64,000 nt of DNA from an uncultured Bacteroidaceae bacterium (GTDB taxonomy: Bacteria; Bacteroidota; Bacteroidia; Bacteroidales; Bacteroidaceae). The DNA is taken from contig CAJOLC010000024.1 in the NCBI GenBank assembly GCA_905235305.1, forward strand, positions 1 through 64,000. The letters are read 5' to 3'. Every line of letters begins with the position of its first letter. Positions within the stretch are counted from its first letter, which is position 1. This document shows, piece after piece, positions 34,110 to 42,421 of the stretch. A program made the position numbers and the translations under genes. The notes below the pieces were generated by a model. That model searched no databases. It worked only from the letters and a program-made list of their open reading frames with translations, and was not told where the DNA came from.

Positions 34110-34155
34110 GGCCTTCCCTTTCTTATTATCTGAATCTCTTATTCCCTTATTATAT
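34110..34155. repeat. Dispersed repeat copy 1 in the hydrolase gene
   Basis: CTTATTATCTGAATCTC followed by TTATTCCCTTATTATA, the same words as at 34563 and 34966. It encodes YNKGIRDSDNKKGKA on the minus strand. Confidence 0.8.
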
Positions 34156-34562
34156 GCAGTGGATGGAAGGGCGATGCCCGACAGCCACTTGAGGAACTCT
34201 TCTTTCCAAGCACGGCACTCTGCGCTTCCCTTCGTTTCGGATGCGCCAAAGCCGTGTCCGCCTGTTTCGTACTGGATGTAGCGATGTGCGACACCCTGTG
34301 CTGTGAGGGCAGAGTCGAGGAGTTCGGAGTTGTGGCACTTCACGATGGGGTCGTCCTTGCAATTCACGAGACCGGCGGACAGTCCTTCGGGATGTGCTTC
34401 TCGATGGAGAGGGAGTCGCGCATCACCTTTCTGTACTTGCGATATTCACCAAGGAGGGCACGCCTGGAACGCTTGTGGCTGCAAGGATGGGACAGGCTGA
34501 CCACAGGATAGATGGCAGCGATGAAGGCCGGAAGGCTGGCAGGTGAGGCTCCTCCCGCCGTT

Positions 34563-34605
34563 CCTTTCTTATTCTCTAAATCCTTTATTTCCTTATTATA
34601 TATAG
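34563..34605. repeat. Dispersed repeat copy 2 in the hydrolase gene
   Basis: CTTATTCTCTAAATCC then TTTATTTCCTTATTATA. It encodes YNKEIKDLENKKG directly after the nucleophile segment GHLALSAI. Confidence 0.8.
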
Positions 34606-34957
34606 CGGATAGCGCCAGATGCCCACCGGCGGAGAAGCCCATGACGCCTATCTTTCGTGGGTCGATGCCGTATTCTTCGGCATGCAGACGCACATGGTCA
34701 AGCGCACACCGTAGGTCGTTCAGGGCGTCGGGATGTTGGTTTCCACGGAAAAGAAGCCTTGAGTGCGTGATGTACGGCACGATGCCTTGCACGCGATACT
34801 TCAGAACAAAGGCCGAGATGCCGTTCCGTTGCAGCCACTCTGCCACTTCTCTGCCTTCCGCGCCCATGTCGTGCCAACTGTAAGAACCGCCAGGGCAGAC
34901 GATGACAGCCGTGCCTGTGCCGCCGCTTTCGGCAAGGTATGGCGTCAGCCTCACAGC

Positions 34958-35005
34958 CTTCCCGCTCTTATTTTCTAAATCTCTTATTCCCCCATTATAC
35001 CTGCT
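34958..35005. repeat. Dispersed repeat copy 3 in the hydrolase gene
   Basis: CTTATTTTCTAAATCTC then TTATTCCCCCATTATA. It encodes YNGGIRDLENKSGKA just after the signal peptide. Confidence 0.8.
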
Positions 35006-35060
35006 TTCCGCATAGCAGTGAAGGCAAAGCATCATGAGCAGCAGTATGTGGAATCGTGCG

Positions 35061-36582
35061 TCAGACATCTTGTTCTATGCGGTTGGAAAGTTCGGCGTAG
35101 CGTCGTTTGTAGTATTCTCTCATCTTCGAAGCCTGTTCCTTCGGCGTCGCACTCAGTGCCAGCATTGCCTCAGGACTGATGCGCTCATCAATCTCCATCC
35201 TGACGGGCCACTTGCGGAGGTACTTCCCTTTCTTCGGCAAGGCCTTGCCCGTGCCGTAGAGGACAATGGGGAGGATGTCGATGTGGAGTTGCTGTGCCAG
35301 GTAGAAAGCACCCTGCCGGAAGCGTTTCACCGTGCAGTCGGGCGAGCGCGTCCCTTCGGGATAGACCACTATACTGTAGCCTCTGTCGACGAGCGACTGC
35401 AACTTCGGCATCAAGGCCTCTGTCCCTTCCGTCACAGGATAGAACTCCGCACGGCGGATAATATAGCCGTAGAGAGGGTTGCGCCACACCCAATCCTTCG
35501 TCAGGCAGACGAGCTTCGGCGTCAGCATCAGTACGGTCATCAGGTCGAGGTGCGACTGATGGTTCGAGATAATGATGGCCGGACGGCTGAAATCCTCGCC
35601 GCGTGGGTTCGAGAGCGAGAACTTAACGCCCGGAATGCCGTGCCACAGCGTCACGAGCCTTGCAAAGAAGCAAAGCATCCGGTGCAGGCCTTCGCGTTCT
35701 TTCTCCTTGCCCTCCCCGTCATCAGGAAAGCCTTTTGCAATCAAGATGCAGTACAAAGTGTAGGGAGGGGCGATGAGGAGGACGAAGAGAAGAAAGAAGA
35801 GGAGGGAATAGAGGCTGCGTGCTGCGGTCAGCAACCAACGGCCAATGGCAAGGGGCAGCCCATAGATGACGGCCAAGAGGCACAGCACTGTGTTGAGCGA
35901 AGATGCGCGTGAAGTCGGGAACAGGGCGGAAGTACGACACGCGCTCTTCGGGTTTGGGGTAAAAGACGTTGACCGGCACCGAAACAATCTCGATGCCGTG
36001 CCACGAGGCAAACACAAGTAGCTCCAATTCGGCCTCGAACCTGGCCGTGAGAAGCGAGAGGCCTCGGAGCTTTCGGAGTGGGTAGAGACGGAATCCCGTC
36101 TGCGTGTCCTTCAGATAATGGCCTGTCTGTACGGCGAACCAGAAGTTGCTGAAGGCGTTGGCAAACTTGCTTCCGAAGCTTCGCTCCGCTTTGTCCAAGC
36201 CTTTCCGCCTGCCCACGATGAGCGCTCCCGGGTGCTTCTGGTTGGCATGGAGCAGGGTGGGGATGTCCTCGGGGAAGTGCTGTCCGTCGGCATCCAGCGT
36301 GATGGCGTAGGCGAAACCCATGTCGATGGCCTTGCGGAAACCTTGCTTCAGGGCGGCTCCCTTGCCGGACGTCTTCGCCAGAGGCACGACGGTGATGCCC
36401 TCGATGCTGAGGAGTACGTCGAGCGTGCCGTCGGTCGGGCCGTCGGCAACCACTATGACGTCGAGGCAGCAGGCAAGGGTTCGCTCCACCACATCGCGGA
36501 TGGTGGCGACATTGCCCGATGTGGGAATCACCACGCAGATGCCCCTTTCGCGCAGAAGTCTATGGCTCGATGCGTATGTCAT
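35061..36582 (-). pseudogene. Glycosyltransferase family 2 fused to lysophospholipid-type acyltransferase, frameshifted
   Basis: The N-terminal half is a GT2 enzyme (CVVIPTSGN, VVADGPTDGT, TLDADGQHFPED). In the other frame the C-terminal half is a PlsC-type acyltransferase (NHQSHLDLM with the HX4D motif, VVYPEGTRS). The frames join at about 35905, where ATCTTCGCTCAAC reads as FTRIFAQ; removing one T gives FTRISLNTVLCLLAV and about 507 residues in one chain. GT2-acyltransferase fusions occur in aryl-polyene clusters and may build the lipid anchor. The stop overlaps the hydrolase start by 8 bp. The frameshift may be an error. Confidence 0.8.
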
Positions 36583-37171
36583 GCAGTTCTATGACCGTGC
36601 GGTCACCGTTCTTCTCGTACAATTCCACTTTGTTTACGGCGGACGTGGCGAGGTTGAAGTGAAGGATGAACTTGGTGTAAAGCCGCTTCATCTCTTTCCT
36701 GAGCGGCAGAAGCGTAGCGATGTATTCCGTGGGCAACGCTTGGGCGGAGACCTCGAAGGCAGTGGTGTCGGTCAGAGTCCTGCCTGCCACGCTGTTCATA
36801 ATCATGCGGGCCATCTCTGTGGCGAACTTGCTTTGGCCTCCAGAGGCAGAGCCGTCCTTGCTCAGACTTGCTTTCGTGCCGTCCAGGACGAGTGCGGTGC
36901 GACGTGGCGAGGTGTATTCCCATCGGAGCTTGTCTGGCCATCGGCACGTCATCTGGCCTTCCGAGACCTGCGGTGCCTTCAGCATCTTCGCGTGCTTCGT
37001 CTGTGTGAATTTGGCCTGGATGCTCTTCGCTTTCGCAGCAGCGGCAGCCATCTCCCGTATGATGTCCTGCTCTTCTTGCCGTCCAGGCTCAGTAAGAATG
37101 ACAGGCATCGCCGAGAGGGAGAATGCCGTCAGGCAGTAGGTGATAATCAGTAACCAGCGTTTCATGTTCAT
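36560..37171 (-). CDS. LolA-like outer-membrane carrier protein
   Basis: After a signal peptide (LLIITYCLTAFSLSA) comes a LolA fold pattern: AKAKSIQAKFTQTKHAKML, MTCRWPDKLRWEYTSPRRTALVLDGTKASL and VELYEKNGDRTVIELHDIRIEP. Periplasmic LolA-type carriers in aryl-polyene clusters are thought to carry the lipid product to the outer membrane. ATG at 37171 or 37165 is likely. It overlaps both neighbours slightly. Confidence 0.85.
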   Translation of the reverse strand: MNMKRWLLIITYCLTAFSLSAMPVILTEPGRQEEQDIIREMAAAAAKAKSIQAKFTQTKHAKMLKAPQVSEGQMTCRWPDKLRWEYTSPRRTALVLDGTKASLSKDGSASGGQSKFATEMARMIMNSVAGRTLTDTTAFEVSAQALPTEYIATLLPLRKEMKRLYTKFILHFNLATSAVNKVELYEKNGDRTVIELHDIRIEP

Positions 37172-37518
37172 TTTGCTATAAGATAACATCCTGCCATGAT
37201 GAGCATTACGCCCATCCATTGGCTGGGGCTGACTTCTTCGTGGAACACCACCATCGCTGCAATCATGCCCAGCACATAGCTCAGTGACACCATGGGATAG
37301 GCCATGCCGAAGGGGTAGTGCTTGATGATGTAGAGCCAGAGGACGGTGCCGGCTGCATAGAGCAGTCCGCAGAGGGCAAACTGCCAGTTGGCAAGGGCAG
37401 AGGTCCAGAATTGCCGATTCCAGCCGAAAGGCTCCATTCTGCCAAGGGCAAGCTTCAGAAAGACCTGTCCGCCGGCAAGCAGCAGGCTTTGTATGAGGGC
37501 TAAAGGCAATAGGCGCAT
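37168..37518 (-). CDS. Small EamA/DMT-type permease
   Basis: The roughly 116-aa protein starting MRLLPLALIQSLLLAGGQ has four predicted membrane helices. Its sequence (GQVFLKLALGR, GLLYAAGTVLWLYIIKHYPFGMAYPMVSLSYVLG, VFHEEVSPSQWMGVMLIMAGCYLI) is typical of single-domain EamA/SMR-like transporters, including lipid-linked sugar flippases of the ArnE/F type. With the neighbouring glycosyltransferase, a flippase role for a lipid intermediate is plausible inference. The start overlaps nothing upstream. Confidence 0.75.
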   Translation of the reverse strand: MRLLPLALIQSLLLAGGQVFLKLALGRMEPFGWNRQFWTSALANWQFALCGLLYAAGTVLWLYIIKHYPFGMAYPMVSLSYVLGMIAAMVVFHEEVSPSQWMGVMLIMAGCYLIAK

Positions 37519-37573
37519 GACTCTTGGATTGTGGGACAAAGTTAAATGAATAGTTGATTATTGAGAATGTTGT

Positions 37574-39424
37574 TCAGATATTTCTCCCTTCGCCGCCAGG
37601 GTTCTCCTCCTTTGCGAAGGAGTCAGATGGGGCCTTCCCCTCTCCCTTCCTCCCCAGAACGATGCTTCTCGACTGGAGTAGCGGCGGCATGGGCTTTCCC
37701 AACTGGCAGAAGATGTCCTGCAACGTGGGCGTTGACTCGTCGTGCAGACCTACGAGGACTGTCCTTGCCCTGCCTGTGACGATAAGCCGACGCGCGTCGC
37801 GGAGAGCCCAACGGAGCGAGTCCTCGCCCTGCGAATAGGTGATGTTGTAGCCATGACACTTCAGTCGGATGGCCAGGGAAGAACCGATTGTGTTGTGCGT
37901 GCTCTGCATGAATTGGGTCGGACTGAGCATGGCTTCGCCCTTCTCCAGCATGTCGCTCAGGAACTTCTCGCTTGTCTCCAGCATCCCGTAGGCAGTGGCT
38001 GTGACGATGGCATCCGGGCACGTCACTCCCGCCTCCTGCAGGGCTTGGCCCGATGTCAAGGTGGCTGCCTTCATCAGCCGTGACATCCTCCGTGCCTCGC
38101 CTGCCGTGACGAAAGTCCGAAGCGCGTCGGCATCGAGTTCGCCCGTCTCGGAGATGAGGCTGCTTTCATCAATGACTTCCGGCTCAAAGGTCTTCTCCTC
38201 AGTCGGAAAGCCGTGCGGAACAGCGCTTATCACCAGTGCTGAATCGTTCCCGCCGAAGCCGAAGGAGTTGCAAAGGACGTTGGTCAACTGGCGTTGCCCA
38301 CCTTGTGTCGGCGTGATGCACGCTTCGTCTTGCTCTTTCCAGCCAAGGTTTGTTGGAATGAAACCATGGCGGAGAGCCAGGATGCAGATGGCCGTCTCTA
38401 TCGCACCGGCAGCAGACGTGGCGTGTCCCGTGAAGCCTTTCGTGCTGGAGACCGGTGGGATTTGGTCGCCAAAGACACGCCGTATGGCAGCACTCTCCGA
38501 GGCGTCGTTGCCCAGAGTGCCAGTGCCGTGGGCGTTGATGTAGTGGATGTCCGACGGTTTCAGCCCAGCCATCCCGAGCGCATCCCTCATGGCAAGACAA
38601 GCCCCCTCGCCGTTCTCCGACGAAGCCGTCTGGTGGTAAGCATCGCAACGGTTGCCATAGCCGCGAATGTAAGCGAGTGGATTCTGTTCGTTCGAAAGGC
38701 TGTCTTCCCTTTGCAGCACTACGAAAGCTGCCCCTTCGCCCAGGTTCAGACCCGCCCGTTCCTTGTCGAAAGGCCTGCAAAGCCCTTTGTCGAGAATCAT
38801 CAAGGCGTTGAATCCGTTCAGATGGAACTTGCTCAGTGCCTCCGAACCGCCTGCGATGACGATGTCCGCCTCGTCCCGGAGGAGCATCTCCGCCCCAAGC
38901 ATGATGGCGTTGAGGGCAGACGAACAGGCCGTGGAGACTGTGCAGACCTCGGCATCAGCAAGTCCTGCCAGGGCCGCCATCTCGCGTGTGGAACTGCCGC
39001 AGTCATGCTTCATGGCCAGACGAAGCACTTCGCGTTCCTCCTCGCTCAGTTCGCCTCGGCGCAGAGACTGCATCTGCTCGAAGTGACGCTCCGTGATGTC
39101 CATCCCGCCAACCGTAGTGCCTGAAATCAACGCCACACGCTTCCCCTGCATCTTCGGCTTTGCCTCTGCCATCGCCTGACGTATGGCAACGGCTCCCAAG
39201 AGTGCAGTCCTTCCGACCTCGGCCTTTGCGTCCAGACCAAGCATCCCCTTCATTTCCGCATTGGAAAGTTTGACTTCCCCCACGGGAATCTCTTGATGCA
39301 CGGACGAAAGGAAGTGCATCGGGGCAATGCCCGACCTGCCTTCCAAGAGCGAACGGCGCACCTCTTCGGCATTACATCCGATAGCGCAGACCACGCCAAG
39401 CCCGGTTATTTCGATGCTGACCAT
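37574..39424 (-). CDS. Two-domain beta-ketoacyl synthase (KS plus chain-length-factor-like domain)
   Basis: Residues 1-405 are a full condensing enzyme with the catalytic triad Cys167 (STACSSA), His299 (NAHGTGT) and His334 (KGFTGHATSAAG). Residues about 425-590 form a second, KS-related domain without a full triad (TATAYGMLETSEKF, FMQSTHNTIGSSLAIRLKCHGYNITYSQGEDSL), like the Ketoacyl-synt_2 proteins of aryl-polyene clusters. Together they would extend the polyene. The last 25 or so residues (GRKGEGKAPSDSFAKEENP) are translated dispersed repeat. Confidence 0.88.
   Translation of the reverse strand: MVSIEITGLGVVCAIGCNAEEVRRSLLEGRSGIAPMHFLSSVHQEIPVGEVKLSNAEMKGMLGLDAKAEVGRTALLGAVAIRQAMAEAKPKMQGKRVALISGTTVGGMDITERHFEQMQSLRRGELSEEEREVLRLAMKHDCGSSTREMAALAGLADAEVCTVSTACSSALNAIMLGAEMLLRDEADIVIAGGSEALSKFHLNGFNALMILDKGLCRPFDKERAGLNLGEGAAFVVLQREDSLSNEQNPLAYIRGYGNRCDAYHQTASSENGEGACLAMRDALGMAGLKPSDIHYINAHGTGTLGNDASESAAIRRVFGDQIPPVSSTKGFTGHATSAAGAIETAICILALRHGFIPTNLGWKEQDEACITPTQGGQRQLTNVLCNSFGFGGNDSALVISAVPHGFPTEEKTFEPEVIDESSLISETGELDADALRTFVTAGEARRMSRLMKAATLTSGQALQEAGVTCPDAIVTATAYGMLETSEKFLSDMLEKGEAMLSPTQFMQSTHNTIGSSLAIRLKCHGYNITYSQGEDSLRWALRDARRLIVTGRARTVLVGLHDESTPTLQDIFCQLGKPMPPLLQSRSIVLGRKGEGKAPSDSFAKEENPGGEGRNI
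37585..37665. repeat. Dispersed repeat at the 3' end of the ketosynthase gene
   Basis: CCTTCGCCGCCAGGGTTCTC, CTCCTTTGCGAAGGAG (a palindrome) and CCCCTCTCCCTTCCTCC. They supply the C-terminal tail of the ketosynthase and probably replaced its original stop. Confidence 0.55.
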
Positions 39425-39439
39425 TGGATTTGGGAATTA

Positions 39440-39515
39440 GAAACTATGAGATTTAGAGAATAATAAAACGGAAGTGGCTTCCATATCTAATTCTCTAAAT
39501 CACTAAATCTCTTAT
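39440..39515. repeat. Inverted copy of the CTAAATC repeat between ketosynthase and carrier protein genes
   Basis: GAGATTTAGAGAAT and ATTCTCTAAATC with TAAATCTCTTATT form an inverted repeat. The words are those found three times in the hydrolase gene. Confidence 0.7.
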
Positions 39516-39772
39516 TTTTTTTCGTTTTCCTTTATGTATTCCGCTATTGTCCGCACTGTCTTGAAGATGGCTTTGCCTTCCTTCGGATTGGAGAGACGTA
39601 TGCCGTATTCCCTTTCGAGGAGCACGATTAGCTCCAGCACGTCGATGGAGTCGAGCCCGATGCCCTCTTCGCCGAAGAGCGGAGCGTCAGCGTCGAAGTC
39701 CTGAGGGGCAAGCTCCTCCAGGTTGAGAGCCTCCTTGATCTTCACTTTCAGGTCATTGATGAGTTGTTCCAT
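39512..39772 (-). CDS. Acyl carrier protein 2
   Basis: The 86-aa protein has the phosphopantetheine site Ser42 in GIGLDSIDVLELIV. It is the second carrier of the cluster and lies directly upstream of the two-domain ketosynthase, so it is probably the elongation carrier. Confidence 0.92.
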   Translation of the reverse strand: MEQLINDLKVKIKEALNLEELAPQDFDADAPLFGEEGIGLDSIDVLELIVLLEREYGIRLSNPKEGKAIFKTVRTIAEYIKENEKK

Positions 39773-39782
39773 ATTAGATTAT

Positions 39783-40583
39783 TTAGTTTAATAATACGTA
39801 TCTTGGCTTCCATTTTTTTGTATTTCTACCGTAAGTTTCAGTATCAAACATCATATTAAATTGAGGCATGAGAAATCCCGTTACGTCTCTGCCACTAACT
39901 TTTTTATGTTCTTTATTACCTCCACCCATGGCCAAATCTTGGAAATAGGATAAGAGCTTTTCTGCTGCTAATTTATTGTCATCAATATCTTCACTACTTT
40001 TTGTAAATACTATCTGCAAGCCATCATCAGTATTTTTTCCTTTTAATGTCTTGGCTTTTCTGTAGTCATTACGCGATTGAAATATAAGCCATGAAGTATC
40101 TCCTCCATGAAGATCTGTTATGAATTGCAATATGAAATGGCTTTTTTCAGGTTTGTTGACAACATTCCAATAGCCCCGCTCTTTAATTTTTGCTTTTAGT
40201 GTTTCCTGTCCTGCCCTTTCATAGTCATTAGGACTATCAGTGGGGACAAAGACACAGTTACCTTCGGCTATCAATAACCCTTTAATAGAGTCTTCTGGGA
40301 TAAGGGGGAAGCCATCATCTTCCACTTCTTCTTCAATGTTGTTGCTTGTGTTAGTTGCAAAATTCAACACAGTTCCATCTGCCTTTCGAACCATTAGTAT
40401 ATCATTCTTAGGTAGGCGAATGATGTCAGCATTGGAGTCGTGTTCTAATTGATAAAACAAATGTGTTGACCCTACCTCTGTGTTGTACGCCTTAATTGGG
40501 TCGCCATTCTTTGGAATTATAAGGTCCTGTGCATGTGATGACGCCACACAAAACATTATAAGTAATAGTATACAATGTCTCAT
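39783..40583 (-). CDS. Exported protein of unknown function, AT-rich
   Basis: The 266-aa protein has a clear signal peptide (CILLLIMFCVASSHAQ). The mature part begins DLIIPKNGDPIKAYNTEVGS and resembles Bacteroidales proteins that sense or report ion or condition names only loosely; I recognise no family. It is Lys/Asn-rich, with an acidic patch (NNIEEEVEDDGF) and a C-terminal KKWKPRYVLLN. The DNA is visibly more AT-rich than both neighbours, which suggests later acquisition. It sits between the second carrier protein and a ketosynthase, 10 bp from each. Confidence 0.7.
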   Translation of the reverse strand: MRHCILLLIMFCVASSHAQDLIIPKNGDPIKAYNTEVGSTHLFYQLEHDSNADIIRLPKNDILMVRKADGTVLNFATNTSNNIEEEVEDDGFPLIPEDSIKGLLIAEGNCVFVPTDSPNDYERAGQETLKAKIKERGYWNVVNKPEKSHFILQFITDLHGGDTSWLIFQSRNDYRKAKTLKGKNTDDGLQIVFTKSSEDIDDNKLAAEKLLSYFQDLAMGGGNKEHKKVSGRDVTGFLMPQFNMMFDTETYGRNTKKWKPRYVLLN

Positions 40584-40592
40584 TTCAGTATG

Positions 40593-42332
40593 TTATTTTG
40601 TAATGTTATATATTGAAAGTTCGCATTCGAAATCCGTTTCGTCTTCTGCATCGACCCAGCCGCCGATGGCCATTGACCACCTGCCATTGACCATTGATGC
40701 CGTGATTATCTGCCTCATCAGGGCTTCGTCCTTGTCCGGCAGGACGTAGAACGTCGTCTCGCCATGCAGGTGGTGACGGATGGAAATCTCGCCCACGGTG
40801 ATGTTCGGCAAAGTGTATATGAAGACGGATGGGCTGGGGAAGAAGCCGTCGGCACTGCTGATGGTCGATAGGAAATGACGGTCGCTGACGACGGAAGACG
40901 AGTGGCCGAAGAGGATGACGGCACACGTCTCGGGCAGGGATGCCGTGCCTGTCTGCTTCATAAGCAGTTCGGCTGCCACGAAAGCGACACGCGTCAGGAT
41001 GTCCATCTTATAGAATTTCGGGTAGCCCTGACCAGTCTCATTGCGGTAGATGTCAGCAGGCGTCTGCCCAGACTCCGAGGAAATCCTGACAACCTGCCGT
41101 TGACTATTGACCATTGACCATTGACCTCTGACCTTCCGGACTATGGACTCATAACTATGGACTATGGACTCTTGTGATGGTCCGGGGAGAGGCTTTTTGC
41201 TGTAAAGGGCAGCGACGTTGCATCCTCCGAAACCCGACAGAAGCTTCAGAAACGCGTCTCCTTCGGTCCTCGTCTCAGTGGCGTTCATGCAAATCCTGCC
41301 GCTTACACCTGCTTCGGCAAAGCCTTTCGGGGCGATGACGATGCCGTCGTCGGTGGCACACATGGTGATGATGGCCTCGAGGACACCGGCTGCTCCCATC
41401 GTGTGGCCGTAGTATCCTTTGAGAGCCGAGAGAGGAATGTCCGAGAGACCTGCACGTTCTATTGCCACGGACTCCATCTGGTCGCCGAAAAGCGTTGCAG
41501 TTCCGTGTACGCTGACCGTGGCAAGTCGGCTCACGACCCAGCCTTCCATCGTCGCATTGATGGCCGAAAGCAGTCCGTCGCCCTTGGGTGAAGGCGAGAC
41601 ATTGTGGTAGGCATCGTTCCTCGAAGCGCCGGTTATGAGGTACCAACCCTTGCCCATTGAACATTGAGCATTGACCATTGACTCCCTTTCCTTCAGGAGA
41701 GGGCTGGTCTGAGGCTTTTCAAAGATTATCGTGGCTGCTGCTTCGCCTGGGTTAAGTCCGTCCCTTTCCATGTCGAAGGGGCGGCATGGTTGGCTGGAGA
41801 CGGCTTTCAAGGACTGGAAACCTGCCACGATGAACTTGCATTGCACCTCGGCTCCAACGACGATGGCACAGTCATAGAAGCCTCCCGAAAGCAGTCTCTC
41901 GGCAAGCAGCTGCGCGGACAATCCTGAGACACAGGCGTTTTGTACGACGATAGGTTTTGTGGTCATCCCGAGTTCATGCGCTATTCTCTGGGCTGCTTCG
42001 GACGGGTAGTAGAGCTTCGTCCCCAGCATCTCGACGTTTCCTTTCGTGGTGCTGAGGATGAGAATTGCTTTCGGAGAGGCGACATCTATATGGGTGTGGG
42101 ACAATGCTTCGCGTGCCGAACGGATGCAGATGGCTTCGAAGAAGGTATATCCCTGCATGGCGAGGCTGGCTTTCTGCTCTTCCGTGAAGAGTCCTGCACA
42201 GAAGGTTTCGGGCAGGTTCCACTGGCCTTCGCAGGTCCTGAGGGCAGTGGCTCCACCGCGAATGGCACGGTAGTTCTCCTCTGTCGTCAGGCCTAAAGGC
42301 GACGTGATGTTGGTGGAAAGCACGCGAATCAT
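40593..42332 (-). CDS. Beta-ketoacyl synthase with three in-frame repeat insertions
   Basis: The condensing triad is present: Cys134 (QNACVSGLS), His276 (VHGTATLFGD) and His310 (KGYYGHTMGAAG). A further domain (about 445-579) with AVILFGHSSSVVSDRHF is typical of cluster ketosynthases in Bacteroidales. Three segments look foreign: residues 208-229 (PLLKERESMVNAQCSMGKG), 382-413 (ESIVHSYESIVRKV, GQWSMVNSQRQ) and 546-556 (SMVNGRWSMAI). Each coincides with dispersed repeat DNA. They are in frame and leave the triad intact, so function may persist. Confidence 0.85.
   Translation of the reverse strand: MIRVLSTNITSPLGLTTEENYRAIRGGATALRTCEGQWNLPETFCAGLFTEEQKASLAMQGYTFFEAICIRSAREALSHTHIDVASPKAILILSTTKGNVEMLGTKLYYPSEAAQRIAHELGMTTKPIVVQNACVSGLSAQLLAERLLSGGFYDCAIVVGAEVQCKFIVAGFQSLKAVSSQPCRPFDMERDGLNPGEAAATIIFEKPQTSPLLKERESMVNAQCSMGKGWYLITGASRNDAYHNVSPSPKGDGLLSAINATMEGWVVSRLATVSVHGTATLFGDQMESVAIERAGLSDIPLSALKGYYGHTMGAAGVLEAIITMCATDDGIVIAPKGFAEAGVSGRICMNATETRTEGDAFLKLLSGFGGCNVAALYSKKPLPGPSQESIVHSYESIVRKVRGQWSMVNSQRQVVRISSESGQTPADIYRNETGQGYPKFYKMDILTRVAFVAAELLMKQTGTASLPETCAVILFGHSSSVVSDRHFLSTISSADGFFPSPSVFIYTLPNITVGEISIRHHLHGETTFYVLPDKDEALMRQIITASMVNGRWSMAIGGWVDAEDETDFECELSIYNITK
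40667..40697. repeat. ATTGACCATTGA-family repeat in the ketosynthase gene, copy 1
   Basis: CATTGACCACCTGCCATTGA and CCATTGA words, read in frame as SMVNGRWSMA. Confidence 0.75.
41096..41189. repeat. ATTGACCATTGA-family repeat in the ketosynthase gene, copy 2
   Basis: TTGACTATTGACCATTGACC, then GGACTATGGACTC and ATAACTATGGACTATGG words. They encode the 32-residue insertion at 382-413. Confidence 0.8.
41648..41712. repeat. ATTGACCATTGA-family repeat in the ketosynthase gene, copy 3
   Basis: CATTGAACATTGAGCATTG and ACCATTGACTCCC followed by TCCTTCAGGAGAGGG. They encode the insertion at residues 208-229. Confidence 0.8.
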
Positions 42333-42344
42333 TAAGGTAATTTA

Positions 42345-42418
42345 CTATTTGACAATTTACTATTTACTATTTGCCATTTGCCACCCGCCATTGACCACCC
42401 AGAGTGGTAGCAAATTAT
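42345..42418. repeat. Intergenic copy of the ATTGACC/TTTACTATTT repeats
   Basis: Runs of TTTACTATTTGACAATTTAC and CCATTTGCC, CGCCATTGACC lie between the acyltransferase and ketosynthase genes, showing the same words outside a coding region. Confidence 0.7.
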
Positions 42419-42421
42419 TCA

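Larger units (their letters stand above)
33957..35068 (-). pseudogene. Secreted alpha/beta-hydrolase (esterase-like), frameshifted and repeat-invaded
   Basis: A signal peptide (ILLLMMLCLHCYA) leads into an acetylxylan-esterase/prolyl-peptidase-like hydrolase: VIVCPGGSY oxyanion region, nucleophile GFSAGGH, acid CKDDPIV and base GGHGFG. At about 34365 one base is missing: the frame ends KDCPPVS, whereas restoring one C in GTCTCGTG gives PPVLVNCKDDP. Three in-frame copies of a repeat encode YNGGIRDLENKSGKA, YNKEIKDLENKKG and YNKGIRDSDNKKGKA. The last 30-odd residues are encoded by the 22-bp dyad array. It lies between the glycosyltransferase and exporter genes. A role in the cluster is uncertain. 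Confidence 0.75.
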
